DNA of 57,430 nucleotides from Streptococcus infantis SPAR10 (GTDB lineage Bacteria; Bacillota; Bacilli; Lactobacillales; Streptococcaceae). The translations under genes were made by a program, and so were the position numbers. The stretch covers positions 1 to 57,430 of the forward strand of contig NZ_ALCH01000009.1 in NCBI RefSeq assembly GCF_000279535.1, given 5' to 3'. The notes under the pieces are model-generated. The model was not told where the DNA came from. It did not search any database and was given only the letters and a program-made list of their open reading frames with translations. Of the stretch, positions 1 to 8,337 are shown one piece after another. Each line of letters opens with the position of its first letter. Position 1 is the stretch's first letter.

Positions 1-156
1 CCAATAGTTATCCCCCGCTACCAGGCAGGTTACCTACGCGTTACTCAACCCGTTCGCAACTCATCCAGAAGAGCAAGCTCCTCCTTCAGCGTTCTACTTG
101 CATGTATTAGGCACGCCGCCAGCGTTCGTCCTGAGCCAGGATCAAACTCTCATTAA
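1..156 (-). rRNA. rrs: 16S ribosomal RNA, 5' end (partial)
   Basis: Read on the minus strand, the sequence contains the conserved bacterial 16S start AGAGTTTGATCCTGGCTCAG followed by GACGAACGCTGGCGGCGTGC. It continues with a streptococcal V1 region to the window edge. The mature 5' end is placed near 156, at TTTAATGAGAG. The rest of the gene lies outside the window to the left. Confidence 0.97.
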
Positions 157-303
157 AAGTTTGAGTTCTCACTCATTTCTGTCACTGACAGATTTATTGT
201 TTTTTCATTGTTCAGTACTACAACCTTAAGTTATAGTGCCCTGCACATTGGTTCGTCTTGTTCAGTTTTCAAAGGTCTTTGTCGCGCTTGCGACAACTAT
301 ATT

Positions 304-332
304 AGTATATCACAGTCACTTTTCTCTGTCAA
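304..332 (-). promoter_or_regulatory. Strong sigma-A promoter of the rRNA operon
   Basis: On the minus strand there is a consensus -35 TTGACA (327-332), a 17-bp spacer and a -10 TATACT (304-309). It lies about 150 bp before the 16S start. The leader between promoter and 16S holds no gene; it contains CTTTGAAAACTGAACAAG, typical of Firmicute rRNA leaders and resembling an antitermination region. Confidence 0.85.
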
Positions 333-384
333 CAGGTTTTTTAACTTTTTTTAAATCCTATTTCCATCAACCGCGATACACCCA

Positions 385-456
385 TAGTCCGTACGGGATT
401 CGAACCCGTGTTACCGCCGTGAAAAGGCGGTGTCTTAACCCCTTGACCAACGGACC
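385..456 (-). tRNA. tRNA-Glu (anticodon TTC)
   Basis: A 72-nt cloverleaf on the minus strand starts GGTCCGTTGGTCAAGGGG and ends in a paired acceptor stem and discriminator A. The anticodon stem-loop is CCGCC TTTTCAC GGCGG (TTC), and the T-arm GGGTTCGAATCCC is present. CCA is not encoded. It lies between the rpsD terminator and the 16S promoter. Confidence 0.96.
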
Positions 457-544
457 TGAGCTTTTTCAACTCTTTCTATTATACCTACTTTTAGAATCTT
501 GTCAAGAACTTGAGATAATTTTTTCTTATTTTTTGTTTTTACAA

Positions 545-571
545 AGAAAAAAGCCCACTGTTGTAGGCTTC
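545..571 (-). terminator. Intrinsic terminator of rpsD
   Basis: On the minus strand AAGCCTAC and GTGGGCTT form a hairpin with loop AACA, followed by TTTTTTC. It sits 20-45 bp after the rpsD stop codon. Confidence 0.85.
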
Positions 572-591
572 TTACAATATAAAATCTTATC

Positions 592-1203
592 TTAAAGCAT
601 TTTGTTGTAGAATTCAACGATAAGTGCTTCGTTGATTTCTGGGTTGATTTCATCACGTTCTGGCAAACGAGTCAATGAACCTTCCAATTTTTCAGCATCG
701 AATGATACGAATGCTGGACGTCCAAGAGTAGCTTCAACTGCTTCAAGGATCGCTGGAACTTTCAATGATTTTTCGCGAACTGAGATTACTTGACCTGGAG
801 TTACGCGGTATGATGGGATATCAACACGTTTTCCGTCAACAAGGATGTGACCGTGGTTTACGAATTGACGAGCTTGACGACGAGTAGTCGCAAGACCAAG
901 ACGGTAAACTACGTTATCCAAACGACGTTCCAAAAGAAGCATGAAGTTGAAACCTAGGATTCCGCCCTTGATTTTTGTAGCTTGTACGAACAAGTTACGG
1001 AATTGTTTTTCACCTACTCCGTAAGTGAAACGAAGTTTTTGTTTTTCAGCCAATTGCAAACCGTATTCTGACAATTTAGAACGGTTGTTTGGTCCGTGTT
1101 GTCCTGGCACGTAGTTACGACGTGCCAATTCTTTACCTGTACCTGTAAGTGAAAGGCCAAGGCGACGAGCTTGTTTCCAAGATGGTCCTGTATAACGTGA
1201 CAT
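592..1203 (-). CDS. rpsD: 30S ribosomal protein S4
   Basis: This 203-residue protein matches the Firmicute S4 length. It is a primary 16S-binding protein of the small subunit and initiates 30S assembly around the 5' domain. The sequence shows the S4 N-terminal domain ([19 protein letters not shown]) and then an S4 RNA-binding domain near residues 92-155 ([20 protein letters not shown] and the following G-H-ILVDG-K motif). The start is ATG with an AGGAGGACATACAC-type ribosome-binding site. The gene is monocistronic, with its own promoter, a roughly 150-nt leader and an intrinsic terminator. In pneumococcus rpsD also adjoins TCS08 and pavB, as here. In other Firmicutes S4 represses its own mRNA through the leader, so autoregulation is plausible. 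Confidence 0.98.
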   Translation of the reverse strand: MSRYTGPSWKQARRLGLSLTGTGKELARRNYVPGQHGPNNRSKLSEYGLQLAEKQKLRFTYGVGEKQFRNLFVQATKIKGGILGFNFMLLLERRLDNVVYRLGLATTRRQARQFVNHGHILVDGKRVDIPSYRVTPGQVISVREKSLKVPAILEAVEATLGRPAFVSFDAEKLEGSLTRLPERDEINPEINEALIVEFYNKML

Positions 1204-1356
1204 GTGTATGTCCTCCTAATATAGATATAATTTCGGCGGAAATAGTCACTTAGAAAGCCCTGATTCGTGCAGATGCCCTTCGCCTAAACAGCCAAGGTTA
1301 CTTGTTATAAGACACCTGTTGACGAGCTTCATGCTTTCCTGCTGCTATTTCACACA
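1204..1356 (-). promoter_or_regulatory. rpsD 5' leader, candidate S4 autoregulatory RNA
   Basis: About 150 transcribed nucleotides separate the promoter from the rpsD start and contain no gene. The region holds several short complementary segments. S4 represses translation of its own message in Bacillus through a leader structure. Whether this leader matches that structure cannot be decided by eye. Confidence 0.45.
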
Positions 1357-1362
1357 ATGGCT

Positions 1363-1391
1363 ATTGTACCATGAAATACTACATTTGTAAA
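1363..1391 (-). promoter_or_regulatory. rpsD promoter
   Basis: On the minus strand there is a -35 TTTACA (1386-1391), a 17-bp spacer and a -10 TACAAT (1363-1368). It is well placed for the rpsD leader transcript. Confidence 0.75.
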
Positions 1392-1406
1392 GAAAATTTT
1401 TTAGTT

Positions 1407-2441
1407 TTATTTCAAATTAAGATGAAATGTAAACGTACTTCCTAAACCATGCAGGCTTTTTGCTGTTATTTCACCACCTAGTTGATGAGCTAGCTCTCGC
1501 GCAATCGCAAGTCCTAATCCATGGCCACCTGTTTTCATATTACGCGACGTTTCTACACGATACAGTCGGTTAAAAATTTTTTCCAAATCTTCAGGAAGAA
1601 TACCTTGACCCTCGTCTTTTACACTGATTATGAGCTCTTCTTCTGTTAATTGAGCAAGAACTTCAATCCTAGTTCCAGGTTCTGAATATTTAAATGCATT
1701 GTTTAACAAATTGACTAGAATACGAGAGAGTTTGTCATAATAACTCTTGAATTTCGCAGACTCAGGCTTTACTTGAATGTAGACATCTCGCTCCTCTTGT
1801 TCAATCTGAAGTTGAAATTCACTCATCGACTCAATCAACAGCTGATCTAAAAACACATCTTCGACTTCTTCGTCAGCTATATCTTGAGGCTGAGCGTTAA
1901 GAGTCAAAACATCCAATTCTTCGACTAGCTTGTTTAAACGCTCGGTTTGGCGACCAATCGTGGTTAAGTAATGGAGTCGTTCCTCTTCCTTGATTACTCC
2001 ATCTAGAATTCCTTCCACAGTAACCTGAATGGAGGTAATCGGAGTTTTAATATCGTGAGAGAGCTGAGCAATCATCATTCTCTTTTCTTGCTCACTCTCA
2101 TCAAGTGATTGAAAGGTATCTTGTAAATTGTGGGACATGTCATTAAAAGCTTGGCCTAACTCTTGAAATTCTATCGGCCCTTTGGTTTCAATTTCTGTGC
2201 TGAAATCTTTGCCAGCTATATTCTGAGCTTGTTTTTTCAAATGTTTTAGAGAAGAAAAAACAGGTGACAAAAGAAAGATGCTCACTGCAGCGCCAATGAA
2301 ACTAGCAATCAAGGTCATTCCAACCAGAAAGTAAACTTCACTTTTCTCAATCAACATTCGTTGGACTGCCCAGAAAACGACCAAAATCGTTAGTAGAGTC
2401 GAAACTAGATACCCCACTAAAATATAGCTTTTTAATTTCAT
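1407..2441 (-). CDS. Sensor histidine kinase (TCS08 / SaeS-like)
   Basis: A 344-residue membrane kinase. It has a short N-terminal segment with two membrane helices (about residues 7-28 and 36-60) and almost no extracellular loop, then a HAMP-like linker (about 60-115). The phosphoacceptor H-box is MIAQLSHDIKTPITSIQ (about residue 130). The N-box is NLLNNAFKYSEPGT, and the G-boxes are DEGQGILPEDLEKIF and GGHGLGLAIARELA. It overlaps the stop of the regulator gene by 4 bp (ATGA) and has an AGAGG ribosome-binding site, so the two are translationally coupled. The order pavB-RR-HK-rpsD matches the pneumococcal TCS08 locus. The small sensor domain suggests intramembrane or lipid-associated sensing, but the signal cannot be read from sequence. 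Confidence 0.93.
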   Translation of the reverse strand: MKLKSYILVGYLVSTLLTILVVFWAVQRMLIEKSEVYFLVGMTLIASFIGAAVSIFLLSPVFSSLKHLKKQAQNIAGKDFSTEIETKGPIEFQELGQAFNDMSHNLQDTFQSLDESEQEKRMMIAQLSHDIKTPITSIQVTVEGILDGVIKEEERLHYLTTIGRQTERLNKLVEELDVLTLNAQPQDIADEEVEDVFLDQLLIESMSEFQLQIEQEERDVYIQVKPESAKFKSYYDKLSRILVNLLNNAFKYSEPGTRIEVLAQLTEEELIISVKDEGQGILPEDLEKIFNRLYRVETSRNMKTGGHGLGLAIARELAHQLGGEITAKSLHGLGSTFTFHLNLK

Positions 2442-3136
2442 TTTTTACCTCTCGGTCTTTCCATCTTATAGCCCAATCCCCAAACAGTTTTGATAGCAGG
2501 AGTGTTTAAATTCGTATACTTACTCAACTCTTGTCTCAAAGCATGAATATGAACATTGAGTGTATTGGTATCATCCACATAGTCCTCTTGCCATACCTTC
2601 TCGTAAAGTTCAGTCTTTGAAAAGACTCTCTCAGGATTGCTGGCTAATATCCATAGAAGTTCAAAAGATTTCACTGTCAATTCCAAAGGCCGTTCTCCAA
2701 TGCGAACCTCATGAGTCACATGGTTGATCACTAAGTCACCAAACTCAATCTGCTCGATCTCTCCGCCACGACTAAGGCGGCGCAAGATATTATTCACTCT
2801 CAAAACCAATTCCCGTGGGCTAAACGGTTTAGCTATAAAATCATCCGCTCCCAAACTTAATCCATAAATCTTATCCTGTTCGCTTGTCTTAGCAGTTGTA
2901 AAGAGAAAGGGTTGATCAGGAGCAATATACTGAACTTCGCTGATAAAATCATAACCGTCCATATTAGGCATCATGATATCTGTGATAATGAGATCGATAG
3001 ATTTTTTTCTAAAAAGTTCTAATCCTTCCTTACCGTTATGGGCAACTAAAACATCGTAACCTGCCTGTAAAAGATAGCGATTTTGAATATCTAGAATATC
3101 TATCTCATCATCAACCAACAAAATTGTCTTTTTCAT
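2438..3136 (-). CDS. OmpR-family response regulator (TCS08 / SaeR-like)
   Basis: The protein has 232 residues from ATG at 3136. A longer reading from TTG at 3154 would contain the ribosome-binding site AAAGGAG, which lies 6 bases before the ATG, so the shorter start is chosen. The receiver domain begins MKKTILLVDDEIDILDIQNR, with the phosphorylatable Asp in DLIITDIMMPNMDG and the conserved Lys in DDFIAKPFSPREL. The C-terminal winged helix (about 135-230) includes ELTVKSFELLWILA and TVWGLGYKME. Its promoter carries a perfect inverted repeat, suggesting autoregulation. In pneumococcus the TCS08 regulator affects pavB, the next gene upstream here. Confidence 0.94.
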   Translation of the reverse strand: MKKTILLVDDEIDILDIQNRYLLQAGYDVLVAHNGKEGLELFRKKSIDLIITDIMMPNMDGYDFISEVQYIAPDQPFLFTTAKTSEQDKIYGLSLGADDFIAKPFSPRELVLRVNNILRRLSRGGEIEQIEFGDLVINHVTHEVRIGERPLELTVKSFELLWILASNPERVFSKTELYEKVWQEDYVDDTNTLNVHIHALRQELSKYTNLNTPAIKTVWGLGYKMERPRGKK

Positions 3137-3158
3137 CTGACACTCCTTTGACAAAAAC

Positions 3159-3186
3159 AGTGTTATACTTGCTTTAGTATAACACT
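3159..3186. promoter_or_regulatory. Perfect 11-bp inverted repeat in the two-component promoter
   Basis: AGTGTTATACT (3159-3169) and AGTATAACACT (3176-3186) are exact inverted repeats with a 6-bp spacer. The minus-strand -10 TATACT (3176-3181) lies inside one arm and there is no good -35. The site ends about 22 bp before the regulator start codon, so a bound protein would occlude or position RNA polymerase. It could also form a hairpin in RNA, but there is no following U-run. Confidence 0.6.
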
Positions 3187-3216
3187 ATTTTCTCTAATGT
3201 TTAAATGATTTGAACC

Positions 3217-5304
3217 TTAATCTTCTCTTTTGGTTTTCCAACCCAAAAATCCAACAAAACCTGCCAAGGCTAGGCCAAGGATTCCAAGTCCAGCTGTAGC
3301 CGTTTGAGCTTCACCAGTATTTGGTAGCGTCGCTTTATCATCTTTTTTCATCATATTAGCCATTGGGCTAGAAGCTGGTTGATCTACTTTCATATCTGAC
3401 ATATGGTGATTTGTACCCATCATACCCTCAGTCGTACCTGTAGAGCCTGTTTCAGAAGGCTTCGTATTCATCTGACCTTGTTGAGATGGTATTGTCGCCA
3501 TTTCTTTTCCACGAAGCTGAATCGTTACTTGACGAGTAGCAATCAGATTGGTCAAATCAGGTTTGCCGTCTTTAGCGCCATAGACTTTAACAGTAGCTAG
3601 ATACGTATGGGTTCCGTTAGCTCGAAGTTGCTCCAGCAAGGCCTGACCATCTTTGCCAACCGTATTGCCATTCAAATCCACTTCGTAGAAATATTGGCCT
3701 TTAGCCAAGCCTTCAAGTGGCAATAAAGCAGGATTTTTATCCATTCCATTGTCTGACCAAGGGGCTTTGTCTGAGGCTTTTAACAAGAGGCGAGTCAACA
3801 TACCATCTCCACCAAAAGCTTCGTATGGAATAACTTGGTTGACACCGGCCAAGAAAGGTCCAGGAACCATAGCCTTATCAAGGTAGCTAGCTGGAACATC
3901 AATCATATCTTTGACATTGTTAACAACAGACTCTTTAACCTGATTTGGTGTGGTCAAGCCATTCAAATTAACAGTCAAATCTTTAGTCGCTACTAGGTTA
4001 GTCAAATCGGCCTTGCCATCTTTCACACCGTACACTTTAATCGTAGCTTTATAACTTTGAGTTCCATTTTGTTTCAAGAAGTTAAGAAGCTCTTTATCTG
4101 ATTTACCTTGAGTACCTGCCAAATCCACTTCATAGAAGTAAAGGCCTTTCCCCAATTTCTCTACTGGTGGGAGAGCAGGATTTTTAGCCGTTCCGTTGTC
4201 TGACCATGGAGCCTTATCGGATGCTTTCAAGATAAGGCGAGTCAACATCCCATCACCAGCAAAGAACTCATATGGAATGACTTGGTTGACACCAGCTGTA
4301 AATGGTCCTGGGAAATTAGCTCTATCCAAGTAAGAAGCTGGGACATCTACTGTATCTTTGGTGTTGTCGGCCACACCCTTTTGCACTTCAACTGGAGTGG
4401 TCAAGCCATTCAAATTAACATCCAAATCCTTAGTCGCCACAAGATTTGTTAAGTCAGCTTTGCCGTCTTTCGCACCGTACACTTTAATAGTAGCTTTATA
4501 ACTTTGAGTGCCGTTTTGTTTTAAGAGGTCAAGTAGCTCTTTATCTGATTTGCCTTGAGTGCCAGCTAAATCCACTTCATAGAAGTAGAGACCTTTGCCC
4601 AATTTCTCTACTGGTGGGAGGGCGGGATTTTTAGCTGAGCCATTGTCTGACCATGGAGCCTTATCAGAGGATTTCAAGATAAGGCGGGTCAACATACCAT
4701 CACCAGCGAAGAATTCGTATGGAATGACTTGATTGACGCCGGCTGTAAATGGTCCTGGGAAATTGGCTTTGTCAAGGTAGCTAGCTGGGACATCTACTGT
4801 ATCTTTGGTGTTGTCGACCACACCCTTTTGCACTTCAGCTGGAGTGGTCGCTGGTTGCACTTCACTGGCTTCGCGGTCTTGTCCAGAAGCTGTAGACATA
4901 GGATCTTCCACAGGTTTAACTGCATCTTCTGTTGGTTTCTTAGAGTCAGGTTGTGCTTGCACTTCTTCTTTTGGTGCTACTACTGGCTCTTTAGCAGTTT
5001 CGTCCGCTTTTTCTGAAGAACTTGTCGTATCCACACTTGCTTGAGGTGTTGGAACAGACTGTTCTGAAGAAAGATCTACATCTACTGCTTTATCTAGAAC
5101 CTCTGCTGATAGGTCGCCCTTTTCACTCACTGAGGCGTCGTTTGACACGACTTGGGCAGGAGTCGGATTGACGACATCAGCACGTGCAGAACTTGGTTGA
5201 CCAACTAGGACAAAGAAGCCACTAGCCACAACAACTGAAGCAACACCGACACTGAGGCGGCGAATAGACCAACGAGTATATCTCTGATTTGGATTGAATT
5301 TCAT
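3217..5304 (-). CDS. pavB: PavB-like LPxTG surface adhesin with three SSURE repeats
   Basis: A 695-residue cell-wall-anchored protein. It begins with a YSIRK-like signal peptide (RYTRWSIRRLSVGVASVV, cleavage near residue 42) and an acidic Ser/Thr/Pro-rich stalk (about 43-155). Three nearly identical SSURE fibronectin-binding repeats of about 149 residues follow (about 156-304, 305-453, 454-603), each with VIPYEFFAGDGMLTRL or a close variant, KAPWSDNG and KATIKVYG-type blocks. A Met/His-rich linker (about 615-655) comes next. The C-terminus is LPNTG at about 660, then a hydrophobic segment and KTKRED. SSURE proteins bind fibronectin and plasminogen and promote adherence. Pneumococcal PavB usually carries more repeats, so this is a short allele. 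The start has AAGGAG 6 bases upstream. Its promoter lacks a -35 box and has 11-bp tandem repeats. Confidence 0.93.
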   Translation of the reverse strand: MKFNPNQRYTRWSIRRLSVGVASVVVASGFFVLVGQPSSARADVVNPTPAQVVSNDASVSEKGDLSAEVLDKAVDVDLSSEQSVPTPQASVDTTSSSEKADETAKEPVVAPKEEVQAQPDSKKPTEDAVKPVEDPMSTASGQDREASEVQPATTPAEVQKGVVDNTKDTVDVPASYLDKANFPGPFTAGVNQVIPYEFFAGDGMLTRLILKSSDKAPWSDNGSAKNPALPPVEKLGKGLYFYEVDLAGTQGKSDKELLDLLKQNGTQSYKATIKVYGAKDGKADLTNLVATKDLDVNLNGLTTPVEVQKGVADNTKDTVDVPASYLDRANFPGPFTAGVNQVIPYEFFAGDGMLTRLILKASDKAPWSDNGTAKNPALPPVEKLGKGLYFYEVDLAGTQGKSDKELLNFLKQNGTQSYKATIKVYGVKDGKADLTNLVATKDLTVNLNGLTTPNQVKESVVNNVKDMIDVPASYLDKAMVPGPFLAGVNQVIPYEAFGGDGMLTRLLLKASDKAPWSDNGMDKNPALLPLEGLAKGQYFYEVDLNGNTVGKDGQALLEQLRANGTHTYLATVKVYGAKDGKPDLTNLIATRQVTIQLRGKEMATIPSQQGQMNTKPSETGSTGTTEGMMGTNHHMSDMKVDQPASSPMANMMKKDDKATLPNTGEAQTATAGLGILGLALAGFVGFLGWKTKRED
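3499..4839 (-). repeat. Three tandem SSURE-coding repeats of about 447 bp
   Basis: The DNA encoding the three SSURE domains is tandemly repeated (about 4839-4393, 4392-3946, 3945-3499). The first two copies are nearly identical in DNA and the third is more diverged. Such arrays change copy number by recombination, giving alleles of different length. Confidence 0.85.
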
Positions 5305-5341
5305 AGGATTCTCCTTAGAGTTTTCTTTTTTTGATGACTCT

Positions 5342-5396
5342 AGTATAATCTCCTAAAATTAAAAAGGATTAAGAAAAAGTTAAAATTTTTCTTAAA
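5342..5396 (-). promoter_or_regulatory. pavB promoter with four 11-bp-periodic T-rich repeats
   Basis: On the minus strand TTTAAG (5391-5396), TTTTAA (5380-5385), TCTTAA (5369-5374) and TTTAAT (5358-5363) begin exactly 11 bp apart. They are followed by a -10 TATACT (5342-5347). No consensus -35 exists at the 17-bp position. Helical phasing upstream of an isolated -10 is typical of activation by an OmpR/PhoB-type dimer. The first half-site matches the CiaR half-site TTTAAG, but the adjacent TCS08 regulator is an equally good candidate. Confidence 0.55.
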
Positions 5397-5460
5397 TCCT
5401 TCTTATAAAATACTTATATTGACTCAATAGTCACTAGAAAAAAGAATGGTCATTTCTCTT

Positions 5461-6126
5461 TTAATCATTGAGGTGTGCTAGATTATCTAAATATTGGTTA
5501 TTGATTACTGCCATCATATAGCCATCAGCTTTCAATTGATCATCTGGACCAAACTGAACGTCTAGAGGAGCATTTTCATAGTCACGAAAACCAAGAATAT
5601 TGAGATTGTATTGTCCTCGAAGATCAAGTTCACTTAGACTCTTACCTGCCCACGATTGTGGAATTTTCATCTCAACAATAGAGACATTTTTGTCCAACTG
5701 AAAAACATCAACGCTGTTATTAAATAAAATAGTCTGTGCCAATGAGCGCCCCATTTCAAACTCTGGTGAGATGACTGAATCTGCGCCAATTTTTTCAAGG
5801 ACTTTTTTTGCTGTATGGCTTTTAACCTTAGCAATAACAGTTGATACTCCTAGACTCTTGCAATGCATGACTGCAAGCACACTAGATTCTAAATTTTCCC
5901 CAGTTGCCACCACAACTGTATCGCAGGTATCAATTCCTGCTGAGAGCAAGAGCTCTTCATCGGTAATATCTCCAACAACTCCACGTACCAAGACTGGTTC
6001 GAACTGATTGATTCGCTCCTCATGGTCATCAATGGCGATTATATTTACATCATGCTTAGCAAGAGCCGCGAGAACACTGCTCCCAAAAATTCCCAAACCT
6101 AAAATTCCAATTGTCCGATCTGACAT
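5461..6126 (-). CDS. cabP: Trk/Ktr potassium uptake regulatory subunit (CabP-type)
   Basis: A 221-residue cytosolic RCK protein. The N-terminal Rossmann RCK_N domain begins TIGILGLGIFGSSVLAALA (GxGxFG nucleotide loop) with an acidic residue ending the second strand (IIAIDDHEER). The C-terminal RCK_C domain covers about residues 135-220 (VSIVEMKIPQSWAGKSLSEL). It gates the TrkH channel encoded just upstream in the same operon, 13 bp away. The pneumococcal orthologue CabP binds c-di-AMP through RCK_C, which blocks K+ uptake; that role is inferred here from homology and synteny. The start codon has AAAGGA upstream. No clear terminator lies between this gene and the pavB promoter. Confidence 0.93.
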   Translation of the reverse strand: MSDRTIGILGLGIFGSSVLAALAKHDVNIIAIDDHEERINQFEPVLVRGVVGDITDEELLLSAGIDTCDTVVVATGENLESSVLAVMHCKSLGVSTVIAKVKSHTAKKVLEKIGADSVISPEFEMGRSLAQTILFNNSVDVFQLDKNVSIVEMKIPQSWAGKSLSELDLRGQYNLNILGFRDYENAPLDVQFGPDDQLKADGYMMAVINNQYLDNLAHLND

Positions 6127-6139
6127 AGTTTATCCTTTC

Positions 6140-7531
6140 TTATCCTATGGTAATATCTGCTTTCATATAGTGGATCATATCTTTCTTATCTGGTTGATAC
6201 TCAGCCAAACTAACTAATAGCGTCAGCGGCCCAATTCGTCCGATAAACATCAGTAGCATGATAATGCTAAGAGCTAATCTACCTAACTCTGGTGTCAGAT
6301 TGGCAGTCACTCCGACCGTGGCAAGCGCTGAAATTGTCTCGAACATGATGTAGATAAAGCGCGGATTCCCTTCTGCGGTTACCCCTAACAGGATCAATCC
6401 CAGCAAGAAAGTTAGCAAGAAGATAATAAAGACACTGAATGATTTTTGGACTGTCCGAGGTAAAATTGTTCTCCGAGCTACATTGGCATGGGGTAATCCT
6501 AAAAGTTCACTGCGTGCAAATACTAATAAGACAAAGAAGGTTGTGATTTTAAGTCCCCCTGCTGTTCCACCAGGCGCCCCACCGAGAAACATTTGTAAAA
6601 TATAAATCAGTAGTGTAACAGGCCGAGCCTGGGTGTAATCAATAGAAGCAAAACCTGCCGTTCTCATGCTAACTGTTTGGAAAAAACTGACTAGCAATTT
6701 ATCAGGGATACTGAGATTGCCAATCGTTCCCGGATTGTTCCACTCTATCAAGAGGGTTGAAACTGTTCCAGTAAATAAAATTCCAGCTGTCAGGAAGAGA
6801 ACCAACTTGGTATGGAAGCGAAGCCGACGTTTTTTCTTGCTCAACTGCGTGGCCAGGTCAAACCAAACCATGAACCCTAGACCACCTGTGATGATCAAAG
6901 CAGCAAGCACTAGATTAATCAAAGGATCAGTTTGAAAAGCTACTAAACTTGTACTGCCAAAATTATCAAAACCAGCATTACAGAAAGCTGAAATAGCTAC
7001 AAAGATAGAGGTGAAAATCCCTCGGCCCCAACCAAATTCCGGAACAAAACGAAAACTTAACAGGAAGGCTCCGAGTCCTTCAACGATAAAAGTCGTCAAG
7101 AAAATCGAACGTATGAAAACCATTAAAGACTGAGTTTCTCCATAACTAAAGCTCTCCAGAATTGTTTCACGGCTACGAAGACTTAGCTTTTGCTTGCTTT
7201 GAATATAAAAGACCCCTATAAAGGTCATGAGACCCAAACCACCAATCTGGATTAAAAACATACAGATTAACTGCCCCCAGATGTTATATGTGGTAGCTAC
7301 TGGTTGAGTAAAGAGTCCTGTCACACAGACCATGGATACTGCTGTAAAGAGATGGTCGAAATAGGTCGCTTGGGAGCTTGTTGCTTGCACAAATGGCAGA
7401 CTCAAAAGGAGAGAGCCTGCGAAAATAACCAAAGCAAAACTTAAAAAATTCGACGAGCAGGTGATAAACGCCCCAAGGTCGTGTTTATTTTTTCCGAAAA
7501 TGATTTGAATAACATAGTTACATTGTACCAT
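6140..7531 (-). CDS. trkH: TrkH/KtrB potassium channel subunit
   Basis: An integral membrane protein of about 463 residues with many hydrophobic helices. It has the repeated pore-loop arrangement of the Trk/Ktr family, for example FTAVSMVCVTGLFTQ, ISAFCNAGFDNFG, FQTVSMRTAGFASI and ETISALATVGVTANL. It forms the K+ pathway controlled by CabP. Reading frame is open upstream to a TTG at 7570 that overlaps the phosphorylase gene by 23 bp. The first ATG is at 7531 and neither has a clear ribosome-binding site, so the exact N-terminus is uncertain. A short TACAAT motif at 7524-7529 could be a -10 element, which would imply an even later start. Confidence 0.9.
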   Translation of the reverse strand: MVQCNYVIQIIFGKNKHDLGAFITCSSNFLSFALVIFAGSLLLSLPFVQATSSQATYFDHLFTAVSMVCVTGLFTQPVATTYNIWGQLICMFLIQIGGLGLMTFIGVFYIQSKQKLSLRSRETILESFSYGETQSLMVFIRSIFLTTFIVEGLGAFLLSFRFVPEFGWGRGIFTSIFVAISAFCNAGFDNFGSTSLVAFQTDPLINLVLAALIITGGLGFMVWFDLATQLSKKKRRLRFHTKLVLFLTAGILFTGTVSTLLIEWNNPGTIGNLSIPDKLLVSFFQTVSMRTAGFASIDYTQARPVTLLIYILQMFLGGAPGGTAGGLKITTFFVLLVFARSELLGLPHANVARRTILPRTVQKSFSVFIIFLLTFLLGLILLGVTAEGNPRFIYIMFETISALATVGVTANLTPELGRLALSIIMLLMFIGRIGPLTLLVSLAEYQPDKKDMIHYMKADITIG

Positions 7532-7547
7532 AAAACAGTTAAAGCAG

Positions 7548-8312
7548 TCACATATGACTAACGATTTCAAGACAGAGTTCTAAGGCCTTGTCAAAAGCTT
7601 CTGAACCCCAATCGCGGCTATCATAATTTTCTAAATCCGCTAGAGAGTCGGCTGTAAACAGAAGTTGTCCCCAAACGACTCCTCGAAGCTGGGCAACTGC
7701 TGCAAGAGCTGCACACTCCATCTCCACAACTGCACAGCCTTCTTCCTTACGATAGGCAACTTTTTCAGCCGTTTCTCGGTAAAAACCATCTGTCGACCAA
7801 GTCATGACCTCTTCATAAGGAATGCCTAGTTGTTCCAAGACTTGCTCGATGGCAGAAACCGCTTCTATATGTACATCCATATAACGAGAAGGTGACGCAT
7901 AATGGTAACTAGTTCCTTCATCACGCAGGGCTCGGACTGGAACCAGAAAGGCATTTTCTTCTATATTCGCTAACACGCCACAAGTGCCAGTAGAGATGAT
8001 TTTCTCCACACCATAGCCAATCAACCAATCCATAAACTGGGCCGCAGGGGCAGAACCTACAGGAGCTTGGGCTAGACACACTTTCTCACCTTTGTAGTCC
8101 ATGACATAAACCGGGTAGGTCTTAGTGGCAGAAACAAACTCCCCTACGCAATCTGCTTCTACTTCCTGAGCATAGCGGTCAATCTCTTCTTCCAAAAATG
8201 CATAGATGCACTTCTTTGGTAACTGTAAATCCAAGCCTTCATGATTGGGCATGATGACTGCCTGAGGATTATCATCAAACTCTAAAATAGGAATAGCGTG
8301 TTTTTGAATCAT
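7548..8312 (-). CDS. Nucleoside phosphorylase (Pnp/Udp family)
   Basis: A 254-residue cytosolic enzyme of the purine/uridine phosphorylase fold, which splits nucleosides to free base and ribose-1-phosphate. Family signatures include the phosphate and ribose region IISTGTCGVLANIEENAFLVP, the substrate segment VVEMECAALAAVAQLRGV (EMEC motif at the ribose site) and the late catalytic Asp in LLFTADSLAD. The start ATG has GGAGG upstream and its own promoter. It is slightly longer than the usual 230-250 residues because of an N-terminal extension (MIQKHAIPILEFDDNPQAVI), as in a streptococcal subfamily. Substrate preference cannot be told. It overlaps or abuts trkH, so the two may be co-transcribed. 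Confidence 0.88.
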   Translation of the reverse strand: MIQKHAIPILEFDDNPQAVIMPNHEGLDLQLPKKCIYAFLEEEIDRYAQEVEADCVGEFVSATKTYPVYVMDYKGEKVCLAQAPVGSAPAAQFMDWLIGYGVEKIISTGTCGVLANIEENAFLVPVRALRDEGTSYHYASPSRYMDVHIEAVSAIEQVLEQLGIPYEEVMTWSTDGFYRETAEKVAYRKEEGCAVVEMECAALAAVAQLRGVVWGQLLFTADSLADLENYDSRDWGSEAFDKALELCLEIVSHM

Positions 8313-8337
8313 AGAACACCTCCTCTAAATTTGTACT

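Noticed and set aside
236..595. Plus-strand 119-codon frame near the 16S start
   Set aside because: It runs across the rRNA promoter and antisense to tRNA-Glu, with no ribosome-binding site.
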